In this document: piece by piece, positions 1 to 5,708 of the stretch
Layout of the letters: the number at the start of each line of letters is the position of its first letter
Numbering within the stretch: position 1 is the first letter of the stretch
Origin: Candidatus Omnitrophota bacterium
GTDB lineage: Bacteria > Omnitrophota > Gorgyraeia > Zapsychrales > Zapsychraceae
Direction: 5' to 3'
Assembly: GCA_020430005.1 (NCBI GenBank)
Contig: JAGQKQ010000123.1
Coordinates: 1 to 5,708 of the forward strand
DNA length: 5,708 nucleotides
Notes under the pieces: generated by a model
The model's database searches: none
Seen by the model: the letters and a program-made list of their open reading frames with translations, nothing else
Told to the model about the DNA's origin: nothing
Translations under genes and position numbers: made by a program

Positions 1-354
1 AAAGAAACTACGGCCGCTGATATCCAAAACTGTCCGTCCTAAAGTGGATTCCATCGGTGAAAAACCGGCACCGAACCGTTTAATCCCCTGCATTTCATCC
101 AACGCTTTACGGAACACTTTTCCTAAAACAATCCCGATATCTTCATTGGTATGGTGAATATCAATTTCCAAATCGGCTTTTTGAACTTCCAGTTCTAAAT
201 CAAAAAAACCGTGAAAGGCAAACAATTCCAGCATGTGATCCAAAATCCCAATCTGGGTTTTAATTTTGGAATCGCCCTTACCATCAATGTTTAATGATGC
301 CTTGATTTCTGTTTCTTTACTTTTTCTTTCAATAACTGCTTTGCGTTCACTCAT
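1..354 (-). CDS. hisB: Imidazoleglycerol-phosphate dehydratase HisB, 5' part (cut by window edge)
   Basis: IGPD dehydrates imidazole glycerol phosphate to imidazole acetol phosphate in cytoplasmic histidine synthesis, using Mn ions. The first 118 codons read open from ATG at 354 to the window edge without a stop, so the 3' part is missing. Visible family marks are KETEIKASLNIDG (13-25), DHMLELFAFHG (39-49), the metal-binding DIHHTNEDIG (65-74; His67, His68, Glu71) and DISGR (111-115). The second metal-binding HHxxE half lies outside the window. The protein begins directly with the IGPD domain, so it is the monofunctional type, without the N-terminal histidinol-phosphatase domain found in E. 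coli HisB. The start is supported by AAGGA 10 nt upstream. The usual PMDE loop reads PMES (100-103), a small deviation. The gene follows hisD after an 87-nt gap holding an inverted repeat. Identification is confident. Confidence 0.96.
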   Translation of the reverse strand, partial: MSERKAVIERKSKETEIKASLNIDGKGDSKIKTQIGILDHMLELFAFHGFFDLELEVQKADLEIDIHHTNEDIGIVLGKVFRKALDEMQGIKRFGAGFSPMESTLGRTVLDISGRSFF

Positions 355-364
355 AACAATATCA

Positions 365-369
365 TCCTT
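365..369 (-). promoter_or_regulatory. Shine-Dalgarno site of hisB
   Basis: The minus strand reads AAGGA here, followed by 10 nt and then the hisB ATG at 354. It is the only clear Shine-Dalgarno match before a start in the window, and it fits independent initiation on hisB after the non-coding gap. It lies just outside the base of the predicted hairpin (378), so the hairpin would not cover it directly. Confidence 0.7.
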
Positions 370-377
370 AATTTGGT

Positions 378-433
378 TACTGGATACTGGATTCTAGAAA
401 CTCGATCGAGCATCCAGAATCAAGCATCGAGCA
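378..433 (-). other. Predicted long hairpin in the hisD-hisB mRNA
   Basis: In the transcript sense (minus strand), bases 433-406 can fold back on 405-378. I counted 28 opposed positions by hand: 21 Watson-Crick pairs, 4 G·U wobbles (400/411, 396/415, 386/425, 379/432) and 3 mismatches (399/412, 389/422, 382/429). A GAUC loop at 407-404 would open the central two pairs. No U-tract follows the stem, so it is not a typical intrinsic terminator. It may mark an mRNA processing or stability boundary between hisD and hisB; that role is inference. No folding energy was computed. Confidence 0.6.
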
Positions 434-440
434 TCTAGTA
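378..440. repeat. Nine-unit inverted heptamer repeat (TNCTNGA) between hisD and hisB
   Basis: The 63 bp divide without remainder into nine 7-bp units of consensus TNCTNGA. On the plus strand there are four: TACTGGA (378-384), TACTGGA (385-391), TTCTAGA (392-398) and AACTCGA (399-405). On the minus strand there are five: TGCTCGA (412-406), TTCTGGA (419-413), TGCTTGA (426-420), TGCTCGA (433-427) and TACTAGA (440-434). CT at positions 3-4 and GA at 6-7 never vary; positions 2 and 5 do. The two sets meet exactly between 405 and 406, inside the palindrome CTCGATCGAG. The block starts 1 nt after the hisD stop codon. The units are too short, and lack spacers, for a CRISPR array. The function is unknown; a dispersed intergenic palindromic repeat is the likeliest class. 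Confidence 0.85.
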
Positions 441-441
441 T

Positions 442-1665
442 TTATTTAAATCTTACCTGAATCGATTCGCAGTGTTTCGGCAAACCTTCTAATGTCGACA
501 CATTTTCGATTGGGCCGCGCATGCGCTCCAAGGCCTTTTTCGAATACGAGATAATGTGGCTCTTCTTTGTAAAATCCGACAAGCATAAGCCGGAGAAAAA
601 CCGCGCTGTTCCCAAAGTCGGCAGAACGTGACTTGGTCCGGCGGCGTAATCGCCCAGTGCCGTCGGGCTGTATGGCCCGAGAAAAATCGCTCCGGCATTC
701 TTTACTTTATTCGCCACCGTCCGCGGATTATTAGTTAAAATCTGCAAATGTTCAGGAGCAATACGATCCACAATAGCCACCGCTTCATCAATATTTTTGG
801 CGTGAATAATATATCCGTTCGCCACGCGATGGCGAACCTGTTTAATAATCTGCTTGGAGGTTGTTACCAGAACGCCCAGGCCTCCCAAGTGCTCCATCTG
901 TGCTTCCAGATCCGCGACAATGTAATCGGGATTACTGTACCGGTTGGCGATAATAGCTAATTCGGATGGGCCTGCCAGCATATCAATATCTGTGTAACCG
1001 AACATCTGGCGCTTGGCTTCCGTGACAAACATATTACCGGGGCCGATGATTTTATCCACCTTGGGAATCTGTTTTGTTCCCAGCGCTAAAGCGGCCACGG
1101 CTTGTGCTCCGCCTACTTTATAAATATCGCTCACCTTTAAAAGATTGGCCACGGCCAGAATATAAGGATTAATATTTCCATCAGCATCAGGCGGTGTGGC
1201 AATGACCACATTCTTAACACCGGCTACTTTCGCCGGAATAACGGTCATATAAACTGTGGAAATTAAAGGCGCTGTTCCGGCCGGGATATAAATTCCGACT
1301 GTATCCAGTGGAAGAATATTTTCTTTAAGCATAATGCCGTCGTCATCCCGGACACAACACGGTTTCTGAATCTGCTTTTTATAAAATAGAGAAACATTAT
1401 TAATGATCGCCTTCAGGTCCGTGATAAACTCGCTGGTAATATTCTGAAAGGCCCCGCTGATTTCACTTTCCCGGACTTTTAATCCTTTGGCCGTCAGCTT
1501 GGCTTTATCGAAACGGCGGGTATAGCGGAGAACCGCTTCATCACCTTCACTTCGAACATCTTCAATAATCTTGCGAACCTTTTCTTCTACATGCTTTTTC
1601 CGGTAATATTTATTCCGGTTGTAAAGCTTCTGAATGGCCTGTCCGCTTTGAGTTAAGATTTTCAT
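442..1665 (-). CDS. hisD: Histidinol dehydrogenase HisD
   Basis: HisD performs the last two steps of histidine synthesis, oxidising L-histidinol to L-histidine with two NAD+ and a bound zinc. The 407-residue protein carries the family marks: YIPAGTAP (126-133), IPAKVAGV (143-150), IIGPGN (206-211), DMLAGPSE (228-235), the catalytic pair Glu305-His306 in APEHL, NAGAIFLGPYSP (323-334) and GDYAAGPSHVLPT (338-350). By comparison with E. coli HisD, the zinc ligands are Gln256, His259, Asp339 and His398, all present. It is about 20-25 residues shorter than most HisD proteins, mainly because the segment between the QMEH motif and NGYIIH (about 268-286) is reduced. The start codon overlaps the alaS stop in ATGA and has no strong Shine-Dalgarno, suggesting translational coupling. 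The start matches the normal family N-terminus. Identification is very confident. Confidence 0.97.
   Translation of the reverse strand: MKILTQSGQAIQKLYNRNKYYRKKHVEEKVRKIIEDVRSEGDEAVLRYTRRFDKAKLTAKGLKVRESEISGAFQNITSEFITDLKAIINNVSLFYKKQIQKPCCVRDDDGIMLKENILPLDTVGIYIPAGTAPLISTVYMTVIPAKVAGVKNVVIATPPDADGNINPYILAVANLLKVSDIYKVGGAQAVAALALGTKQIPKVDKIIGPGNMFVTEAKRQMFGYTDIDMLAGPSELAIIANRYSNPDYIVADLEAQMEHLGGLGVLVTTSKQIIKQVRHRVANGYIIHAKNIDEAVAIVDRIAPEHLQILTNNPRTVANKVKNAGAIFLGPYSPTALGDYAAGPSHVLPTLGTARFFSGLCLSDFTKKSHIISYSKKALERMRGPIENVSTLEGLPKHCESIQVRFK
1662..1665 (-). promoter_or_regulatory. ATGA stop-start overlap, alaS to hisD
   Basis: The alaS TGA (1664-1662) and hisD ATG (1665-1663) share ATGA. The upstream bases encode the AlaRS C-terminus and offer only weak purine runs (AAAGAAAAA), not a clear Shine-Dalgarno. 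Terminating ribosomes probably restart on hisD; this is inferred from the layout. Confidence 0.6.
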
Positions 1666-4304
1666 ATAGTCAGTTTTTCTTTAATAATCTTATTGGCTTC
1701 TTTGACGGCACCGTCAATTTTCGTTACTTGTTTACTTCCCGCCTGGGCCAACTGCGGGCGGCCTCCGCCCTTTCCATCAATTAGCGGCGCCACTTCATTA
1801 ATAATATCACGGGCATTAACACCTTTTTTGACCAAATCATCGCTAACTGACACAAGCAAGGAGGCATTTTCCATTGTCTTCGCCCCTAAAACAATAATCG
1901 CCGATTTGGATTTCTTTTTCAATAAGTCAGCCATTTGACGCAGCAATCCCATATCAATATCCTGAAAACAGTACGTAACCAATTTGGCATCGCTTTGCAG
2001 GGATTCTGCGCTGTTTAAAATGTTATCGACCAAATTCTTTAAAGATTCAAAACGGAATTTCTCCAAATCTTTTTCCAGTTGTTTGATCCGTTGTGTCTGG
2101 GCCTGCACACGCTCAACAACTTCCGCGACCGGGGCTTTTAATCCCTGGGCGACTTGTTCAAGCTGTTGATGTTCTTCAACCGTATATTCCCATGCAAAGA
2201 ATCCGGTCTTGGCCTCAATCCGGCGGATTCCCTGGGCAATGGCGTTTTCTCCTGTTACTTTGATTAAACCGATTTCTCCGGTTGATGATAAATGTGTGCC
2301 GCCACAAAATTCTTTAGAATAATCCCCGATCGTTACAACACGAACGGTTTTACCATATTTTTCCGCAAAGAACGCCAATGCTCCTCTTTTTTTGGCTTCT
2401 TCCAGCGGCAGATACTCTTTCACAATTGTGTCACACGCACGGACCATTTCATTGGTCCGTTTTTCAATTGCTAAAAGTTCATCCATCGTGATCGCCTTTG
2501 GATGGGTGAAATCAAAACGCAACCGATCTTCCGCGACCATTGATCCCTGCTGTTGGACATGGTCGCCTAAAACTTCACGTAACGCGGCTTGCAAAAGGTG
2601 TGTTGCTGTGTGATTACGCATAATCGCCAGCCTGCGGTCATAATCAACTTGAGCATGTACCAACTGATCTGTAACCAAATCACCTTCTTCAACAACCCCC
2701 ATGTGAACAAACACATCGTTATTCTTTTGTGTATCCGTTATCCGGATACGTCCGCCCTTGTCACCACAAATTTCTCCAGTATCGCCAACCTGGCCGCCGC
2801 TTTCCGCATAAAATGGTGTCTTATCCAGAACCACTTTAACCTGGTCTCCGGGATGAACCTCTTCAACCCTTACATTATTGATAAAAAGTACCAGAATAGT
2901 TCCGGTACCGTAACTTTCTTTGTATCCCAGAAAATCTGTCTTCGGTAAGGAAATTTTCAATTCATCTCCGGCAAAAACATCACCTGTCATCTTACTTCCG
3001 GCCCGCGATTGTTCCTGCTGTTTACGCATGTTGTCATCAAATTTTACAAGAGCCTGTTTCCGTATATCCTCAGGAACGTTGGCTTCATTCAGCGTTTCTT
3101 CAATAGCCGGACGGGTTAGTCCGTAAGTGTCGCGATAGGTAAACAGTAATGTTCCCAAATCATCGGGTGTTTGAGCCGTTTTCTTTTCTAAAAGTTCCTG
3201 AATTTCTTTTTTCAGCTGAGGCATGCGTTCCTGCCGGACACGGATATACGCCTTTTCAACACTGAGAATGATGTCACTAATATTATCCGCTTTTTTAACA
3301 ATATCCGGATAGGCATCTCCCATACTTTTGACAACCGCCGGCACCAGTTTATAAATCACCGGTTTTGTATGGCCCGCCCGTAGAACGATATCGGTAATGT
3401 CAATAATCAGTTTCTTCATGATATATCCTCGTCCTTCGTTAGACGGAACAACACCATCGGTAATACCAAAAACAACCGCCCGCATATGGTCCGCAATGAT
3501 ACGCTGTTGTTTTGTGGCTAAACCGGAAACTTCTTTATTAACAGCCACCAGGATCGGCTCAAACAAATCGATATCAAAGTTACATTTCTTCCCTTGAAGC
3601 ACAGCGGCCAAACGCTCCAGCCCCATACCGGTATCAATGTTTTTTCCCGGCAACGGTTCCAGCACACCGCCATCCTGACGATTAAATTGTGTAAAGACAA
3701 GATTCCAAACTTCAGAAAAACGGCCGGGTTCGTCATCAGGATCTTTCGGTATCGTGCCCTTTTCCGGTTCATAATCATAAAAGATTTCCGAACAAGGACC
3801 GCATGGGCCATTCGGGCCGTTTTCTTTGGCGTTGGACGGCCAGAAATTACTTTTTCCACCGAGTTTAAAAATGCGTTCATCCGATAACTTGATATCCGTT
3901 TTCCAAATTTGTTCAGCTTCACTGTCTTCTTCATAAACGGAAACCCACAAACGGTCGGCGGGAATCTTCAATTCCTTCGTTAAAAATTCCCACGCCCAGT
4001 TGATGGCTTCTTTTTTAAAATAATCTCCAAATGAAAAGTTTCCCAGCATTTCAAAAAAGGTATGATGAAAATCGGTTTCACCCACCTCTTCCAAATCGTC
4101 GGTTCTTAAACATTTTTGGGATGTTGTCGCGCGGGTATATTCGTCAATATGCCCTAAGAATTGACGTTTGAACTGCTGCATGCCGGCGGTTGTAAACAAT
4201 ACCGTGGGGTCATCTTTGGGAACCAATGAATCACTGTCAACAATGGTATGTCCCTTGGATTTAAAAAACTCCAGAAATTTTTTCCGTATCTCGCTTGTTT
4301 TCAT
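1662..4304 (-). CDS. alaS: Alanyl-tRNA synthetase AlaS
   Basis: This class II synthetase charges tRNA-Ala and hydrolyses mischarged Ser- and Gly-tRNA-Ala. Its 880 residues are a full family length. In order: motif 1 region FTTAGMQQF (37-45), motif 2 region RATTSQKCLR (58-67) with FFEMLGNFSFGDYFK (83-97), GPNGPCGPCSE (163-173), motif 3 DTGMGLER (224-231), tRNA-recognition domain (about 270-460), editing domain with HTATH (His565, His569) and CGGTH (Cys667, His671), a coiled-coil-like stretch (about 710-760), and the C-Ala domain with DGKGGGRPQLAQAG (843-856). Asn289 and Asp392 match the E. coli residues (Asn303, Asp400) that read the G3:U70 identity pair. The helix after GRGY (291-294) lacks the usual arginine cluster. 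The start overlaps the recX stop, and the N-terminus MKTSEIRKKF is typical. Identification is certain. Confidence 0.98.
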   Translation of the reverse strand: MKTSEIRKKFLEFFKSKGHTIVDSDSLVPKDDPTVLFTTAGMQQFKRQFLGHIDEYTRATTSQKCLRTDDLEEVGETDFHHTFFEMLGNFSFGDYFKKEAINWAWEFLTKELKIPADRLWVSVYEEDSEAEQIWKTDIKLSDERIFKLGGKSNFWPSNAKENGPNGPCGPCSEIFYDYEPEKGTIPKDPDDEPGRFSEVWNLVFTQFNRQDGGVLEPLPGKNIDTGMGLERLAAVLQGKKCNFDIDLFEPILVAVNKEVSGLATKQQRIIADHMRAVVFGITDGVVPSNEGRGYIMKKLIIDITDIVLRAGHTKPVIYKLVPAVVKSMGDAYPDIVKKADNISDIILSVEKAYIRVRQERMPQLKKEIQELLEKKTAQTPDDLGTLLFTYRDTYGLTRPAIEETLNEANVPEDIRKQALVKFDDNMRKQQEQSRAGSKMTGDVFAGDELKISLPKTDFLGYKESYGTGTILVLFINNVRVEEVHPGDQVKVVLDKTPFYAESGGQVGDTGEICGDKGGRIRITDTQKNNDVFVHMGVVEEGDLVTDQLVHAQVDYDRRLAIMRNHTATHLLQAALREVLGDHVQQQGSMVAEDRLRFDFTHPKAITMDELLAIEKRTNEMVRACDTIVKEYLPLEEAKKRGALAFFAEKYGKTVRVVTIGDYSKEFCGGTHLSSTGEIGLIKVTGENAIAQGIRRIEAKTGFFAWEYTVEEHQQLEQVAQGLKAPVAEVVERVQAQTQRIKQLEKDLEKFRFESLKNLVDNILNSAESLQSDAKLVTYCFQDIDMGLLRQMADLLKKKSKSAIIVLGAKTMENASLLVSVSDDLVKKGVNARDIINEVAPLIDGKGGGRPQLAQAGSKQVTKIDGAVKEANKIIKEKLTI
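4301..4304 (-). promoter_or_regulatory. ATGA stop-start overlap, recX to alaS
   Basis: The recX TGA (4303-4301) and alaS ATG (4304-4302) share ATGA. The sequence just upstream is A/T-rich (reading ...ACATTAAAAAAATT) with no Shine-Dalgarno match, so alaS translation from this transcript probably depends on ribosomes finishing recX. The overlap is seen directly; the coupling is inferred. Confidence 0.6.
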
Positions 4305-4768
4305 AATTTTTTTAATGTTTTATAAATGGCCTGGCCGCTAAAACCACGGCGGCTTAAATATCCATAGATCCGCTGTTTGGCTTTGGTTTCGTCCAGCGTC
4401 TGATACTTTGCCATACGTTGTACGGCTAATTGAAAAACAATATCCTCTTCGGACAATTCTTCGGTGGCTTGTCGTAATTCGTCCTGAATAATCGAATCGT
4501 GAATTCCTTTTTTCCGTAATTCCAGCTTGATACGGCCGGCTCCATACGGTTTTTTCAGGCGGGATTCAATCCACTTTTGCGCGAAAATATGGTCGTCAAT
4601 TAAGCCGACATCTTTAAAATAAAAAACCGCCTGATTAATAAGATCCGATGAAAAACCGCGCTTCGCCAGCTTATCATGAATTTCATGTTCGCTACGCAAG
4701 CGGATATTCAACAGGCGGTAGACATACGTCTTGGCTTTTAATAATTCTCGTTGATCATTCCGCGACAT
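4301..4768 (-). CDS. recX: Regulatory protein RecX
   Basis: RecX binds RecA and limits or remodels RecA filaments on DNA in the cytoplasm. The 155-residue protein has the all-helical, basic character and usual length of the family. It shows three tandem three-helix repeats: residues about 13-55 (LRSEHEIHDKLAKRGF), about 56-101 (LIDDHIFAQKWIESRL, then GAGRIKLELRKKGI, the most conserved RecX signature) and about 108-154 (KQRIYGYLSRRGF). It starts 5 nt after the recA stop, the classic recA-recX arrangement, and its last codons overlap alaS. No clear Shine-Dalgarno precedes the ATG, so expression probably comes from recA transcripts by read-through and coupling. That would keep RecX tied to, and below, RecA levels. 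An SOS operator, if present, would lie upstream of recA outside the window. Confidence 0.93.
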   Translation of the reverse strand: MSRNDQRELLKAKTYVYRLLNIRLRSEHEIHDKLAKRGFSSDLINQAVFYFKDVGLIDDHIFAQKWIESRLKKPYGAGRIKLELRKKGIHDSIIQDELRQATEELSEEDIVFQLAVQRMAKYQTLDETKAKQRIYGYLSRRGFSGQAIYKTLKKL

Positions 4769-4773
4769 AAACG

Positions 4774-5708
4774 TTATGTCTTTGCAATACTCAACTTTTC
4801 CCGGACCAGCTTTTCAATTTTTGTTAACAATTTCGGGTTGTCGCTTAAGAATTTACGTGAATTCTCCCGTCCCTGACCGATTTTCTCATCTTCAAACGAA
4901 AACCATGCTCCGGACTTCTGTACAATATCATTCTTGACCGCCAAATCCAGAACATCCGCGGAGTGGGATATCCCTTCATTAAAATGGATTTCAAATTCCG
5001 CTTCTTTAAAAGGCGGCGCCACTTTATTTTTTACAACCTTGGCTTTAACAAGATTACCAATATAATCTTCCCCTTGTTTCAATGTCTCCTTACGGCGCAA
5101 ATCCAAACGGACCGATGCATAAAATTTTAAAGCGCGACCACCAGTAGTTGTCTCTGGTGATCCGAACATAACACCGATCTTCATACGAATCTGGTTAATA
5201 AAAATCACACACGTTTTTGATTTATTAATCGCCGCCGTTAATTTCCGCAAAGCCTGTGACATTAACCGGGCTTGAAGTCCCATATGCGAATCGCCCATAT
5301 CACCTTCGATTTCTGCCCGCGGGGTTAAGGCCGCAACAGAATCAATAATAACAAGATCAACGGCATTTGAACGCGTTAACGTTTCCGCGATTTCCAAGGC
5401 CTGCTCGCCGGTATCCGGCTGGGAAATCAGTAAATCGTCCAGCTTCACACCGACTTTTTTGGCATAAGACGCGTCAAAAGCGTGTTCGGCGTCTATAAAA
5501 GCGGCCACTCCGCCTAGTTTCTGAACCTGGGAAATAATACTTAATGTTAAGGTCGTTTTTCCTGATGACTCGGGGCCATAAATTTCAACCACACGTCCCC
5601 GGGGAACCCCTCCAACTCCTAAAGCCGCGTCAAGCGCAAGTGATCCCGTCGGAATAGCCTGAACATCCGTGGAAACACTACCATCCAATTTCATAATAGA
5701 ACCTTTGC
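4774..5708 (-). CDS. recA: Recombinase RecA, 5' end cut by window edge
   Basis: RecA forms ATP-dependent filaments on single-stranded DNA, catalyses strand exchange and triggers LexA self-cleavage. The frame stays open upstream of the ATG at 5694 and reads K-G-S-I before it, matching the conserved GKGSIM segment. That Met is therefore internal, and roughly 23 N-terminal residues are missing. Counting from it: Walker A GPESSGKTT (40-48), catalytic Glu70 in FIDAEHAFD, Walker B Asp118 in LVIIDSVAAL, loop L1 around EGDMGDSHMG (130-139), Gln168 in FINQIR, loop L2 MKIGVMFGSPETTTGG, and KVVKNKVAPPFK. All key residues are present, with a constant offset of 26 from E. coli numbering. The protein stops at REKLSIAKT, lacking the acidic tail of about 20 residues seen in E. 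coli. recX follows after 5 nt. Confidence 0.98.
   Translation of the reverse strand, partial: KGSIMKLDGSVSTDVQAIPTGSLALDAALGVGGVPRGRVVEIYGPESSGKTTLTLSIISQVQKLGGVAAFIDAEHAFDASYAKKVGVKLDDLLISQPDTGEQALEIAETLTRSNAVDLVIIDSVAALTPRAEIEGDMGDSHMGLQARLMSQALRKLTAAINKSKTCVIFINQIRMKIGVMFGSPETTTGGRALKFYASVRLDLRRKETLKQGEDYIGNLVKAKVVKNKVAPPFKEAEFEIHFNEGISHSADVLDLAVKNDIVQKSGAWFSFEDEKIGQGRENSRKFLSDNPKLLTKIEKLVREKLSIAKT

Noticed and set aside
391..423. Promoter for hisB inside the gap (TAGAAT with an upstream TTGATT on the minus strand)
   Set aside because: The spacing between the hexamers is about 21 bp, and both hexamers arise from the heptamer units themselves.
378..440. Rho-independent terminator after hisD
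   Set aside because: The stem is long with A/U-rich interruptions, and no U-tract follows it on the minus strand (it continues ACCAAATTAAGGA). hisB with its own Shine-Dalgarno lies directly downstream.
378..440. CRISPR array
   Set aside because: The units are 7 bp, contiguous, in two orientations and without spacers.
2589..2948. 119-residue plus-strand open frame opposite alaS
   Set aside because: It is antisense to the well-conserved AlaRS editing region and its upstream flank, with no family resemblance or ribosome binding site.
3348..3428. Compensated frameshift explaining the odd AlaRS helix
   Set aside because: The other two frames of this stretch soon reach stops or give no arginine-rich AlaRS-like sequence, and the reading frame is uninterrupted.
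3518..3934. 138-residue minus-strand open frame inside alaS
   Set aside because: It overlaps the conserved catalytic domain of AlaRS in another frame and has no recognisable domain or start signal.
5692..5694. ATG at 5694 as the recA start
   Set aside because: The frame is open upstream to the window edge and encodes the conserved KGSI preceding this Met, so it is an internal residue.

Overview
The window is a compact bacterial chromosomal segment. All recognised genes lie on the minus strand, so transcription runs from high to low coordinates. Base composition looks moderate and fairly even across the genes. The sequence alone does not fix the organism. Ordinary bacterial RecA, RecX, AlaRS, HisD and HisB families and very tight packing fit a free-living bacterium that makes its own histidine. 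An uncultivated lineage such as Omnitrophota is only a guess.

Layout in transcription order: recA (cut by the right edge; its true start lies outside), recX 5 nt later, alaS overlapping recX by 4 nt (ATGA), hisD overlapping alaS by 4 nt (ATGA), an 87-nt gap, then hisB (cut by the left edge). The first four genes look like one translationally coupled block. The starts of recX, alaS and hisD lack a good Shine-Dalgarno sequence. hisB has its own AAGGA site after the gap.

The genes combine three jobs. RecA and its modulator RecX act in recombination and DNA repair. Alanyl-tRNA synthetase charges and proofreads tRNA-Ala. HisD and HisB catalyse the last and an intermediate step of histidine synthesis. 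recA-recX-alaS is a familiar neighbourhood. The direct continuation into hisD and hisB, without hisC between them, is less usual.

The most unusual element is in the hisD-hisB gap. Nine 7-bp units of consensus TNCTNGA fill 63 bp: four in one orientation and five in the other, meeting exactly at one point. The element starts 1 nt after the hisD stop codon. It can fold into a long hairpin that pairs better in the his mRNA sense strand, where G·U wobbles replace A·C mismatches. Other points are a RecA without the usual acidic C-terminal tail, an AlaRS whose basic tRNA-binding helix is strongly altered, and a slightly short HisD. No tRNA, rRNA, CRISPR array, IS element or clear terminator was seen, and there is no gene-free stretch over 300 bases.
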